Below, one piece after another: positions 16,008-24,204 of a stretch of DNA of 29,818 nucleotides. The notes under the pieces were generated by a model. The model did no database searches and was not told the origin of the DNA. It saw only the letters and a program-made list of their open reading frames with translations. The DNA is from JBHEKP01 sp041859375 (GTDB taxonomy: Bacteria; Hydrogenedentota; Hydrogenedentia; Hydrogenedentales; CAITNO01): contig JBHEKP010000283.1 of assembly GCA_041859375.1 (NCBI GenBank), positions 1-29,818 of the forward strand. Reading direction: 5' to 3'. The stretch's first letter is position 1. Every line of letters starts with the position of its first letter. Made by a program: the position numbers and the translations under genes.

Positions 16008-17305
16008 GGACGCTTCACCTGGTGCCGGGCAGCGGCGGAACCTTCTACTGCCAGAACTGCATCCGCGACCACGGGCTGGTGCGCGCGCTGCGCCGCGCCG
16101 GCCATGACGCGGTGATGGTGCCGCTGTACCTGCCCATGTTCGGCGGGGACGCGGCGGCGCCCACCGACGCGCCCATCTTCTTCGGCGGCGTCAACATCTA
16201 TCTGCGCGAGCTTGCGCCCCTGTTCCGCCGCGCGCCCCGCTGGCTCTCGCGGCTGCTGGACAGCCGCTGGCTGCTGGCGCGCGCCGCCACCCGCGAGGGC
16301 ACGACCAGCGCGGCGGACCTCGGCCCCATGACCCTGTCCATGCTGCGCGGGCTGGAGGGCGGCCAGGACGACGAGTACCGCCGCTTTCTGAACTGGCTCG
16401 CCACGCAGGAAAAGTTCGACATCATCCACGTCTCCAACGCCCTGCTGCTGGGTTTTGTCCCGGCGCTGCGCGGCGCGGTGGACGCACCCGTCGTGTGCAG
16501 CCTTCAGGACGAGATTCCCTGGGTGGACGCCATGCGCCCGCCCCATGACCGGCTTTGCTGGGAGGCCATGACGGGGTTGGGGCGCGACGTGGCCCTGTTC
16601 GCCGCCACCAGCCGCTGGTACGCGGACCGGATGGCGGAGCGCATGGACATCCCCCCGGAAAAGCTCGCCGTGGTGCATCCCTCCATTGATCCGCCCGCAG
16701 GCGGGCAGGACGGCCCCTCCGTGACACCACCCACCATCGGCTATCTGGCGCGGCTCAACGACGCCCTCGGCTTTGGCGCGGTGGTGGAGGCGTTTCTGCG
16801 CCTCAAAAAGGAGCCCGCCCTCGCAAACCTGCGCCTTTCCGCCACCGGCGGAGCCACCCCGGCGGACCGGCCCCGCATTGCCACCCTGCAAAAAAGGCTT
16901 GCTTCGCTGGGCGTCGCCGGGGATGTGAAGCTGGACCTGGAATTTCAAACCACGCCCGCACCGGACTTCTTTGATGATCTGTCCGTGCTGTCGGTGCCCG
17001 TGCCGGAGGGGGAGGCCTTCGGGCTGGGGTTGATTGAGGCCATGGGACGGGGCATTCCTGTGGTGCAGCCCGCGCTGGGGTCCTATCCGGAGGTGGTGAA
17101 CGCCACAGGCGGCGGCGTGCTCTACGATCCCGCCGATCCCGACGGCCTGACGGACGCCCTGCGCGGCCTGCTCACCAAGCCGGAACGGCTCCGCGAACTG
17201 GGCCGGAACGGGCGCGCGGCGGTGCGGGAACAATTCACCACGGAGCGCATGGCCGAAACCATGCTCGCCGTGTACCGAACCGCCCTGGAAAGGGCCGGAA
17301 AATGA
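16004..17305 (+). CDS. GT4-family glycosyltransferase
   Basis: A 433-residue protein starting at GTG (16004) with GGAGG about 7 bases upstream; the GTG overlaps the preceding TGA (GTGA). It has a GT-B fold pattern. The N-terminal domain begins RTLHLVPGSGGTF with a glycine loop. The middle DIIHVSNALLLG and PVVCSLQDEIPW lie in the acceptor domain. The C-terminal donor domain contains TIGYLARLNDALGF and the E-x7-E motif EGEAFGLGLIEAMGRGIPVV, then SYPEVV. Soluble and cytoplasmic, with no membrane segments. The donor and acceptor sugars cannot be told from sequence. It is odd to find it inside a redox gene run; together with the GT2 protein downstream it suggests glycan or glycolipid synthesis encoded in the same unit. 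Confidence 0.9.
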   Translation: MRTLHLVPGSGGTFYCQNCIRDHGLVRALRRAGHDAVMVPLYLPMFGGDAAAPTDAPIFFGGVNIYLRELAPLFRRAPRWLSRLLDSRWLLARAATREGTTSAADLGPMTLSMLRGLEGGQDDEYRRFLNWLATQEKFDIIHVSNALLLGFVPALRGAVDAPVVCSLQDEIPWVDAMRPPHDRLCWEAMTGLGRDVALFAATSRWYADRMAERMDIPPEKLAVVHPSIDPPAGGQDGPSVTPPTIGYLARLNDALGFGAVVEAFLRLKKEPALANLRLSATGGATPADRPRIATLQKRLASLGVAGDVKLDLEFQTTPAPDFFDDLSVLSVPVPEGEAFGLGLIEAMGRGIPVVQPALGSYPEVVNATGGGVLYDPADPDGLTDALRGLLTKPERLRELGRNGRAAVREQFTTERMAETMLAVYRTALERAGK

Positions 17306-18543
17306 AAAAGGCACTGCGGTGGGCAACCCTGTTGTGCATCCTGTTGGGCATGGCGCTGTTTTTCCTGCTGCCCGAACCGGCGGAGACACCGAAAGAGGAA
17401 CCCGCCGCATCCAAGCCCGTCGCACCGGCACCCACCGCGCCCGTTTCGGACACGGCCTGGAACACCTTTCACGGTGACGCCACCATGCGCGGCGCGGCGG
17501 ACATTTCCCTGCCTGCGGCGCTGGAGGTGCGCTGGCGGCTGAAGACGCGCGCGCCCGTGCGCCAGACTCCCGTGGGGAGCCCCGGCGCGGGAATCTTTGT
17601 GGTGACCATGCGCGGCGAGGTCATCGCGGCGAACTGGAAGGACGGCACGGAGCGTTGGGCGCGGGAGCTTTTCACCGGCGAGACCATGAACAACCAGCCG
17701 GTGCGGCGGCGTTTTGAGGCGCCTCCGGCCTTTTTCGACGGCATGTTTTTCGCGGGGGACAATGACGGCGTGTTCATGGCATTCGACGGGCAGACCGGCG
17801 CGGACCTGTGGCAGGCGAAGCTGGAGGGGCCGGTGCGCGGCGGGCCGAACTATCTCGGGCCGGACGACACCCATCCGAACGGACGTGTTTTTGTGATTGA
17901 CTCCGCCGACGGCGCGGTGCTTTGCCTCGACGCGAAGACCGGCGCACAACAGTGGCGCGCCCCGCTCGGCGAGCGCAGCGACGCCACCCCCGCCGTGTCG
18001 CCGGAGGCGCTGGTCTACGGAAGCTGCGCCTCCGCGCTCCATGTGGTCAACCCCGCGGACGGCAAACGCATCCACGACATAAAACTTGACGCGGACTCGC
18101 AGATCGCGGGCGGCTGCGCGCTGGGGGACGGCTTCGCCTACTCCGGTTCGCGCAGCGGCAAAATTGTGAAGGCCGACATCCGGGCGGGCGTCTTTGCCTG
18201 GACCAACCAGGACAGCGAGGCGGAGGTGTTCACCACGCCCGCCGTGGCCGGGGACACCGTGGTGGCCGGGTCCGAGGACGGCTTTGTCATTGCCGTGGAC
18301 CGCGCCACGGGAAAGCAGCGCTGGCGGGTGGACTCCGGCGGCTATCCCCTGTCCCCCGTGATCGCGGGGGACAAGGTGCTCCTCGCCGCAGACGGCGAAC
18401 TCATCATGCTGGGGCTGGCCGACGGCGCGAAACTCTGGTCCCTGAAGGTCGCCGACGACATCACCTCCCCCATGCTGCTGGGCGATTTGGTGATTGTGGG
18501 CACCGAGGACGGCACCGTGACGGCCTTCGGGGCGGCAAAGTGA
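17302..18543 (+). CDS. anchored PQQ-like beta-propeller protein
   Basis: A 413-residue protein overlapping the glycosyltransferase by ATGA. There is one N-terminal membrane segment (about 6-23), an Ala/Pro/Glu linker (24-50), then a propeller that opens at AWNTFHGDATMRG (about 52). Blade motifs: WKDGTERWARE, GQTGADLWQAK, AKTGAQQWRAP, RATGKQRWRVD, ADGAKLWSLKV. It is more regular than the propellers at 4807-8577, with clear seven- or eight-blade spacing, and resembles BamB-type scaffolds. It most likely lies in the periplasm on the inner membrane. No lipobox cysteine is seen (the Cys near residue 12 is inside the hydrophobic core without L-A-G-C context). Function unknown. Confidence 0.86.
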   Translation: MKKALRWATLLCILLGMALFFLLPEPAETPKEEPAASKPVAPAPTAPVSDTAWNTFHGDATMRGAADISLPAALEVRWRLKTRAPVRQTPVGSPGAGIFVVTMRGEVIAANWKDGTERWARELFTGETMNNQPVRRRFEAPPAFFDGMFFAGDNDGVFMAFDGQTGADLWQAKLEGPVRGGPNYLGPDDTHPNGRVFVIDSADGAVLCLDAKTGAQQWRAPLGERSDATPAVSPEALVYGSCASALHVVNPADGKRIHDIKLDADSQIAGGCALGDGFAYSGSRSGKIVKADIRAGVFAWTNQDSEAEVFTTPAVAGDTVVAGSEDGFVIAVDRATGKQRWRVDSGGYPLSPVIAGDKVLLAADGELIMLGLADGAKLWSLKVADDITSPMLLGDLVIVGTEDGTVTAFGAAK

Positions 18544-18586
18544 GTTTTTTGCGGGGGAGAACGGCCCGTAACGGCGGGCGGGAGAA

Positions 18587-19795
18587 ATGATTTTGGGCGT
18601 TTTGACAATGATTGGCGCGGGACTGCTGGCGCTGGGCTGCGTATGCTGGTTTTTCATTCTGGCGGTGGCGCTGTGCAACATGCTGCTGGCGGCGCGGCTG
18701 GAGCGGCTGCCCGTTCCGGTGCGGGACGACTGGGCGCGGGTGTCCCTGATCATCCCGGCGTGCAACGAGGGGACGGTGCTGGAGGCGTCGCTGCGCTCGC
18801 GCCTGCGGGAGACCTATCCGAACCTGGAGGTCATCCTCGTGAACGACCGCTCCACGGACAACACGGGGGAGGTGGCGGAGGCGCTGGCGCGGACGGACGC
18901 CCGGCTGCGGGTGGTGCATGTGCGCGAACTGCCCGACGGCTGGCTGGGCAAGGTGCACGCCCTGCACCAGGGCGTGAAGCACAGCACCGGCGAGTGGATT
19001 CTGTTCATGGACGCGGACGTGCACATGGAGCCGGGCACGCTGGCGCGGGTGGTGGGGTGGTGCGACGCGCGGGGGATTGATCACGCCTCGATGCTGCCCC
19101 GGCTGGTTCCGTCAAGTTTCGGGCTCGGTGTGATGTACGCGTACATCCTGCGGGTCATGGCGGCGGGCGCGCCCATTCCCCTGGTGGAAAGCCCGAAAAC
19201 CAAAACGGCGGCGGGTGGCGGCATTTTCAGCCTGTTCCGCCGCGAGGCCTTCGAACGTACCATCGGCATGCCCCGGCTGCGGCTGGAGGTGATTGACGAC
19301 ATGGCCCTGGGGTTCCTGCTGAAGGCCTACGGTGCGCGGGGCACCGTCATCAACGGCGCCTCCGGACTGTCCCTGTCATGGTACCCCTCGGTGCGCGGCA
19401 TGATGCGCGGCTTCGAAAAGAACGGCTTCGCCGCCGCCGGTTACAGCCTCCCCGTCATGACGGCGGCGTGCGCGTTGCTGGTGCTTGTCGAGTGGGCGCC
19501 CTGGCTGTCCCTGGCGCAGTGGGATCTTTTCTGGCTGCGCATGCTGGGCACCGCCGCCCTGGCGGTCCAGCTTTCCGTGCCGGCCGTCATGTGCCGGTGG
19601 ATGGGCCTGTCGGCGGCCTATTCCCCCTTCTCGCCACTGGCCGCACCGGTGATGGCCTTTTTCATGATGCGCTCCGCCGTGCTCACCCTGCGGCGCGGCG
19701 GCATCGAATGGCGCGGCACGAAATACCCGCTGGAGCTGCTGCGCGAATTCCGCCGCAACGGCAAAAACATGCCCCTGCCGCCGGAGGAAGAATGA
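18587..19795 (+). CDS. membrane GT2-family glycosyltransferase, HpnB-like
   Basis: A 402-residue protein. An N-terminal membrane segment (about 8-34) precedes a GT-A catalytic domain: VSLIIPACNEG (52-62), VNDRS (85-89), GWLGKVHALHQG (118-129), the DxD-type MDADV (141-145), and VIDDMALG (235-242) in the place of the acid base. SWYPSVRGMMRGFEKN follows as the acceptor-side motif. Three C-terminal membrane segments lie at about 287-305, 313-335 and 345-362. This layout is that of HpnB/CrtQ-like enzymes that put sugars on lipid carriers or hopanoids. No hopanoid genes are in the window, so the substrate is open. The start at 18587 has GGAG only 2 bases away; an ATG at 18608 is a fallback. A 43-base gap separates it from the previous gene. 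Confidence 0.87.
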   Translation: MILGVLTMIGAGLLALGCVCWFFILAVALCNMLLAARLERLPVPVRDDWARVSLIIPACNEGTVLEASLRSRLRETYPNLEVILVNDRSTDNTGEVAEALARTDARLRVVHVRELPDGWLGKVHALHQGVKHSTGEWILFMDADVHMEPGTLARVVGWCDARGIDHASMLPRLVPSSFGLGVMYAYILRVMAAGAPIPLVESPKTKTAAGGGIFSLFRREAFERTIGMPRLRLEVIDDMALGFLLKAYGARGTVINGASGLSLSWYPSVRGMMRGFEKNGFAAAGYSLPVMTAACALLVLVEWAPWLSLAQWDLFWLRMLGTAALAVQLSVPAVMCRWMGLSAAYSPFSPLAAPVMAFFMMRSAVLTLRRGGIEWRGTKYPLELLREFRRNGKNMPLPPEEE

Positions 19796-21105
19796 CCATG
19801 CCCCGTCTGCTGACAACCGCACTGGTTCTGCTGGCGGCGGTCCCGGCTGTCGCGGAAACGCTGGACATCGCCCCCGTGTGGGCGGGCCATCCCGTGGGCT
19901 TCTGCCTTTACACCCACGGCACGGTCCAGTTCGCCGCCTACTACGACGCGGAGCGGCGCATGACCGTGGCGGCGCGCAATTTGGACGAGACCGTGTGGCG
20001 CACGGCCATCCTGCCGGAGATGCTGGGCTGGGACAGCCACAATTATGTGACCCTCGCCGTGGACGACGGCGGCTTCATCCACCTGAGCGGGAACATGCAC
20101 GCCGTGCCGCTGGTCTATTACCGCACCGCGAAACCCCTCGACATCACCACCTTTGAGCGCGCCCCCATGATCGGCAGCCGGGAGGAGCGCTGCACCTATC
20201 CGAAGTTTGTCACCGCGCCGGGAATCGGGCTGGTCTTCACCTACCGCGACGGGCGCAGCGGCAACGGCGACCAGATTATGAACGTTTATGACACCGCGTC
20301 AAAGACCTGGCGACGGTTGTTGGACACACCCCTCACCTCGGGCGGCGGGCAGATGAACGCGTACCTGTCCACGCCGACGCTTGGCCCGGACGGCCGTTTC
20401 CATGTGTGCGGCGTGTGGCGCGACACGCCCGACTGCGCCACGAACCATGACGTGAGCTACGCGCGCAGCGCCGACCTTGTCCGCTGGGAGAACGCGGCGG
20501 GACAGCCCGTCCCCCTGCCGATGACCAGCGCCACCATGGACATTGTGGATCCCGTGCCGCCCGGCGGCGGCGTCATCAACGGCGGGGTCGCCCTGGGCTT
20601 CGACTCGGAAAAACGGCCCCTCATCGCCTACCACAAGTACGACGAACAGGGATACAGCCAGGCCCACATCGCCCGTTTCCAGGATGGCGCGTGGAAGAAA
20701 CAGCAGCTCAGCCGCTGGGATTACCGGTGGGCCTTCAGCGGCGGCGGCGCCATCCCCTTTGAAATCAACCTGTCCGCCCCTGCCCCGGCGGGACCGGGAA
20801 AGCTGAAAGTGTCCTACCACCACGCCACGCAGGGCGCGGGCGAGTTCATCATCGACGAGGCCACCCTCGCGGTGGTCGGGGCCACAGTTAAAAAGGCCAA
20901 ACCCGCCGATGCGGCCACCCCGGCGGAGGACGGCCTTCCGGGCATGAAACAACAGCGCGCCGGGGACTCCGGCACGCCCCCCGCCGGCGGCCCCCGTTAC
21001 TGTCTCCGCTGGGAAACCCTCGGCGCAAACCGTGACAAACCCCGCCCCGGTCCCGTCCCCGCGCCGTCCATGCTGCGCCTCGTCGTCAGCGGGCGGGGGG
21101 AGTGA
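19792..21105 (+). CDS. secreted BNR-type beta-propeller protein
   Basis: A 437-residue protein starting inside the GT2 stop (ATGA). The signal peptide is at residues 1-21 (ending AVAE). The body matches the BNR_4 propeller pattern: WDSHNYVTLAVDDGG (80-94), FIHLSGNMH (95-103), CTYPKFV, LTSGGGQMNAYLSTPTLGPDG (split over blades), and WRDTPDCATNHDVSYARS (about 209-226). Propellers of this type include ulvan-lyase-like enzymes (PL24/PL25 relatives) and many uncharacterised secreted proteins of Planctomycetes and Bacteroidetes. The conserved His/Tyr-rich patches are suggestive, but I cannot assign lyase activity. The C-terminal 60 residues are Pro/Gly-rich and partly low complexity. A second in-frame ATG at 19798 is possible. 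It is the last gene of the run. Confidence 0.82.
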   Translation: MTMPRLLTTALVLLAAVPAVAETLDIAPVWAGHPVGFCLYTHGTVQFAAYYDAERRMTVAARNLDETVWRTAILPEMLGWDSHNYVTLAVDDGGFIHLSGNMHAVPLVYYRTAKPLDITTFERAPMIGSREERCTYPKFVTAPGIGLVFTYRDGRSGNGDQIMNVYDTASKTWRRLLDTPLTSGGGQMNAYLSTPTLGPDGRFHVCGVWRDTPDCATNHDVSYARSADLVRWENAAGQPVPLPMTSATMDIVDPVPPGGGVINGGVALGFDSEKRPLIAYHKYDEQGYSQAHIARFQDGAWKKQQLSRWDYRWAFSGGGAIPFEINLSAPAPAGPGKLKVSYHHATQGAGEFIIDEATLAVVGATVKKAKPADAATPAEDGLPGMKQQRAGDSGTPPAGGPRYCLRWETLGANRDKPRPGPVPAPSMLRLVVSGRGE

Positions 21106-21119
21106 CGGGTGCGGCCTGC

Positions 21120-21149
21120 TTGACGAAAACCCGAAAGCGCGTCTACTCT
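21120..21149 (+). promoter_or_regulatory. weak candidate promoter for the sigma-54 activator
   Basis: TTGACG at 21120-21125 (5 of 6 to -35) is followed after 18 bases by TACTCT at 21144-21149 (3 of 6 to -10). Transcription would start almost at the ATG (21159), which conflicts with the AGGA at 21151-21154 acting as ribosome site. I record it as a possibility only. Confidence 0.25.
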
Positions 21150-21158
21150 TAGGACATC

Positions 21159-22550
21159 ATGGAATCTAAATCAGCCTCAGGAGGTTTGGCCCCGGACCAG
21201 ACCGAAATAATCCTTGAAAGCATTTCCGATGGTGTTTTTACCGTGGATCATGACTGGCTGGTGACCTCCTTCAACCGTGCCGCGGAGGAAATCACCGGAA
21301 TTCCGCGCGCCGAAGCCGTGGGCAGGCGCTGCTGCGAGGTGTTTCGTGCCAGCATGTGTGAGACCGACTGCGCCCTGCGCCGGACTCTTGACACAGGAAC
21401 ACCCGTGATCAACCGGGCGGCCTACATCGTGAACGCCGCCGGAAAAAACATTCCCGTAAGCGTCTCCACCGCGCTGCTTAGGGATGCGGGCGGCATGGTC
21501 ATCGGCGGGGTGGAAACATTCCGGGACCTGACGCTCGTGGAGGAGCTGCGCAGGAAAATTGAGGAACGCTATGTGATGGGGGACATGGTCAGCAGGAGCG
21601 CCGCCATGCGGCGTCTTTTTGATATCCTGCCCCAAGTGGCAGCAAGCGATGCGCCGGTGGTGATCGAGGGGGAGACCGGCACCGGCAAGGAACTGCTTGC
21701 CCGCGCGCTCCACAACCAGGGCCCCAGGAAGAACCGCCCCTTTATTGCCCTCAACTGTGGTGCCCTGCCGGACACGCTGCTTGAGTCCGAATTGTTCGGA
21801 TACAAGGCGGGAGCCTTCACAGGGGCGGACAGGGACAAGCCGGGGCGTTTCGCCCTGGCTGAGGAGGGCACCCTTTTTCTGGATGAAATCGCCGATGTCA
21901 GCCCGGCGTTGCAGGTGCGATTGCTCCGTGTGCTGCAGGAAAAAAGCTACGAGCCCCTGGGGGGGGCGCGGACGGTAAAGGCGGATGTGCGAGTTATCAC
22001 CGCCACCAACCGGCCTCTTGCGGGGCTTGTGTCGGACGGAACATTCCGCAGGGATCTTTACTACAGGCTCAATGTGGTGCGTCTCGAACTCCCGCCCCTT
22101 CGGGAAAGGAGGGAGGATATCCCTCTGTTGGCGGAGCATTTCATCCGCCGCTTCAATCAAACGCAGGGCCGCAGCGTCAACGGTGTGTCCGCCGGAGCCA
22201 TGGCCCTGCTTATGGCCCACGATTATCCCGGCAACATCCGCGAGTTGGAAAATGTCTTTGAGCACGCCTTTGTCCTTTGTCAGGGAGCAATCATAGGTAC
22301 CGCCTGCCTGCCCGAGGCGCTAACCGGCAGGCGCACCCATCCCTCCAGTGCGGAATGCGGAGCCTTTGGGGCTGTTATGGGTGCGGCGGGGGCCCGCATG
22401 CTCTTGGATGCGCTGGAACAGTGCAATGGCAACCGTAATGAAGCGGCCAAACTGCTGGGAATACACAAGAGCACCTTTTTTCGAAAGGTTCGGGGGCTGG
22501 GCCTCACTTTGCCCAAACAAGACGGCCGCTCTGGCCGACTAAAGCGATAG
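21159..22550 (+). CDS. PAS-AAA+-Fis sigma-54-dependent activator (OrpR-like)
   Basis: A 463-residue enhancer-binding protein. A PAS domain (about 13-125) contains a Cys group in RRCCEVFRASMCETDC (C58, C59, C67, C71), which could sense redox state or bind a cluster. The AAA+ domain (about 140-375) has Walker A GETGTGKE (171-178), the sigma-54 loop ESELFGYKAGAFTGA (209-223) with intact GAFTGA, Walker B LFLDEI (239-244) and the arginine-rich RRDLYYRLNVV. The C-terminus has a Fis-type helix-turn-helix, NRNEAAKLLGIHKSTFFRKV (about 425-444). It lies directly upstream of a -24/-12 promoter and an ORP-like operon. In Desulfovibrio an activator of this class controls the orp operons with sigma-54, so the same role is likely here. 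The AGGA before the ATG is close. Confidence 0.95.
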   Translation: MESKSASGGLAPDQTEIILESISDGVFTVDHDWLVTSFNRAAEEITGIPRAEAVGRRCCEVFRASMCETDCALRRTLDTGTPVINRAAYIVNAAGKNIPVSVSTALLRDAGGMVIGGVETFRDLTLVEELRRKIEERYVMGDMVSRSAAMRRLFDILPQVAASDAPVVIEGETGTGKELLARALHNQGPRKNRPFIALNCGALPDTLLESELFGYKAGAFTGADRDKPGRFALAEEGTLFLDEIADVSPALQVRLLRVLQEKSYEPLGGARTVKADVRVITATNRPLAGLVSDGTFRRDLYYRLNVVRLELPPLRERREDIPLLAEHFIRRFNQTQGRSVNGVSAGAMALLMAHDYPGNIRELENVFEHAFVLCQGAIIGTACLPEALTGRRTHPSSAECGAFGAVMGAAGARMLLDALEQCNGNRNEAAKLLGIHKSTFFRKVRGLGLTLPKQDGRSGRLKR

Positions 22551-22639
22551 TATAGTCGCATTTTACTACTGTATATGTTATATGGTTGCGATAACGAGAC
22601 TGTACACCACCCGCTTCATTTAAATGCTATTCTGTAAAT

Positions 22640-22654
22640 AATTGCACCGCAATT
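22640..22654. promoter_or_regulatory. inverted repeat, candidate enhancer site for the sigma-54 activator
   Basis: AATTGC-ACC-GCAATT is a perfect 6+3+6 inverted repeat. It lies about 35 bases upstream of the -24 element, or roughly 60-75 before the expected start of transcription. That is at the near edge of the usual range for enhancer sites. A looser relative, GTTGCGATAAC, lies at about 22585-22595. Binding by the adjacent activator is inference. Confidence 0.5.
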
Positions 22655-22686
22655 GTTTAAGTAATATTTATTCCTCCCATATTCAG

Positions 22687-22704
22687 TCGGCACGCTTCAT
22701 GCTT
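22687..22704 (+). promoter_or_regulatory. sigma-54 (-24/-12) promoter
   Basis: TCGGCACGCTTCATGCTT keeps the diagnostic GG (22689-22690) and GC (22701-22702) with exactly 10 bases between them, plus CACG after the GG. It differs from the consensus TGGCACG-N4-TTGC mainly at the first T and at one T before GC. The expected start of transcription is near 22714, giving a leader of about 27 bases before the NifX-like gene. The gene just upstream encodes a sigma-54 activator. Confidence 0.8.
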
Positions 22705-22740
22705 GTACTAGGTCATGAGTCGCATAGATTGGCGCAGATT

Positions 22741-23154
22741 ATGAAAACCGCCCTCACCATTTGGGAAGGCCGTATTTCTCCTGTGTTTGACACAGCGCGG
22801 GTGCTTGTGTTGGTCGAAATTGAGGAAGGGAAGGTAACACCCTTGGGGGAGGCGGTGCTGATGGAGGGGTCTGAACGTGAGAAAACGACTCAACTGCATT
22901 CGCTGGGGGTGGAGGCGCTGGTGTGCGGTGCTGTTTCAAGACCGCTGGCCGACATGATTATTTCAAGCGGCATACGGTTGCACCCCTTTGTGGCGGGAAA
23001 AGTGGAGGAGGTGCTTGAGGCGCTTGCGGCGGACAAAATGCCCGATGCTGTATTCCCCATGCCAGGTTGCGTATGCAGGTTGCGCAGGCGCATGCGGGGT
23101 TGCCGGGGCGGACGGCACCATGGGACATCAGGCGGCGGTGGCAACTGGGCATGA
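22741..23154 (+). CDS. NifX/NafY-type dinitrogenase-cofactor-domain protein
   Basis: A 137-residue protein opening with MKTALTIWEGRISPVFDTAR, the start typical of the NifB/NifX-like 'Fe-Mo cofactor biosynthesis' fold found in ORP clusters. LHSLGVEALVCGAVSRPLAD (about 57-76) is the conserved core. The tail after MPGCVC (about 108-113) is rich in Arg, Gly and Cys and may bind metal. Family members hold or pass on metal-sulfur cofactors, and no nitrogenase genes are present. It is the first gene after the sigma-54 promoter. The ribosome site is poor; I chose this ATG because the domain begins exactly here. Confidence 0.85.
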   Translation: MKTALTIWEGRISPVFDTARVLVLVEIEEGKVTPLGEAVLMEGSEREKTTQLHSLGVEALVCGAVSRPLADMIISSGIRLHPFVAGKVEEVLEALAADKMPDAVFPMPGCVCRLRRRMRGCRGGRHHGTSGGGGNWA

Positions 23155-23195
23155 AAAACAACACCCCCTTTGGGGCGGATGAAAGGAGACATGAA

Positions 23196-23465
23196 ATGCC
23201 AGGAAGAGACGGAACAGGACCAATTGGCAAGGGTGCCATGACGGGGCGTGGCGCAGGACGTTGTGGCGGCGAACGGCGTGGTGGCGGCGGGCGCGGGTGC
23301 GGCTTCGGCTTTGGCGGTCGGGGAAGACGCGGCGGTGTCACCGGGGCCGTTCCGGCGGCTGGAAGTCCGCATGACGTGCTGCTCGACGAGGCGGCGGCAC
23401 TTCAGCGGCGTCTCGATGAGTTGAAGAAGGCAATTGAGGGCGGCAACGGGACCCAGAACACCTGA
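23196..23465 (+). CDS. DUF5320 small Gly/Arg-rich protein
   Basis: An 89-residue protein beginning MPGRDGTGPIGKGAMTGRG, the signature opening of DUF5320, followed by a Gly/Arg-rich stretch with three Cys and a short C-terminal helix (LLDEAAALQRRLDELKKAIE, about 62-81) that may form a coiled coil. Such proteins are constant neighbours of NifX-like and MinD-like genes in anaerobes; their function is unknown, though a metal-binding or chaperone role has been supposed. AAGGAG (23183-23188) is placed 7 bases before the ATG and supports this start. Confidence 0.8.
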   Translation: MPGRDGTGPIGKGAMTGRGAGRCGGERRGGGGRGCGFGFGGRGRRGGVTGAVPAAGSPHDVLLDEAAALQRRLDELKKAIEGGNGTQNT

Positions 23466-23488
23466 ATTATACCGTACAGAGAGGAAAC

Positions 23489-24181
23489 ATGATGATGGAA
23501 AATGAATCCGGCCGCCTGCCCATGATTGGCGACAAGGCCCCATCCTTCAAGGCGGAGACAACCCAGGGGGAAATCAGTTTTCCCGAATGCTACAAGGGCA
23601 AATGGGTGGTTTTTTTCTCCCACCCCGCAGACTTCACCCCGGTTTGCACCTCCGAGTTCATGACCTTCGCGGCGATGGCCGATGAATTCAGGGCGCTGAA
23701 CTGCGAGCTTATGGGGTTGTCAATCGACAGCACCTACAGCCACATCGCCTGGCTGCGCACCATCAGGGAGAAGATTGAATACAAGGGGATGAAGAACATA
23801 GAGGTTAAGTTCCCCGTCATCAGCGACCTGACCATGGAGGTCTCCCGCGCCTACGGCATGCTGCAACCCGGAGTCAGCACCACCCAGGCCGTGCGATCCG
23901 TGTTCATGATCGACCCCGAAGGGGTGGTGCGCGCCTATTTCCACTACCCTTCGAGCAACGGGCGGAACATGGCGGAGATCAAGCGCCTGCTCATCGCGAT
24001 GCAGCATTCGGATGAGCACAAAATTGCCACGCCGGCGAACTGGGAGCCCGGGGATGATGTGATCGTGCCTCCGCCGGGTTCCTGCGGTGCGGCCAGGGAG
24101 CGCACCGAAAACCCCGCCGCCGACACCAGGGTGCTGGACTGGTTCATGACCCTCAAAAAGTGCCCGCACAGCCGCGTCTAA
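23489..24181 (+). CDS. peroxiredoxin, Prx6/archaeal type
   Basis: A 230-residue AhpC/TSA-family peroxidase. The active-site loop is P46-A-D-F-T50-P-V-C53, giving peroxidatic Cys53 within the PxxxTxxC motif. The C-terminal 1-cysPrx domain follows (about 160-205). Further cysteines at about 199 and 225 could act as resolving residues, as in the archaeal enzymes, although the usual C-x5-C ending is not present. It reduces hydrogen peroxide or organic peroxides in the cytoplasm, using a thiol donor not identifiable here. GAGG precedes the first of three consecutive in-frame Met codons, so the exact start could shift by one or two residues. Its presence in the ORP-like operon suggests protection of oxygen-sensitive clusters. 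Confidence 0.93.
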   Translation: MMMENESGRLPMIGDKAPSFKAETTQGEISFPECYKGKWVVFFSHPADFTPVCTSEFMTFAAMADEFRALNCELMGLSIDSTYSHIAWLRTIREKIEYKGMKNIEVKFPVISDLTMEVSRAYGMLQPGVSTTQAVRSVFMIDPEGVVRAYFHYPSSNGRNMAEIKRLLIAMQHSDEHKIATPANWEPGDDVIVPPPGSCGAARERTENPAADTRVLDWFMTLKKCPHSRV

Positions 24182-24204
24182 TCCTGCGAACGGGGAATTC
24201 ACCC

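Noticed and set aside
22545..22566. GCGA...TCGC hairpin after the sigma-54 activator as a terminator
   Set aside because: The stem is only 4 pairs plus a wobble, and the following run is ATTTTA; too weak.
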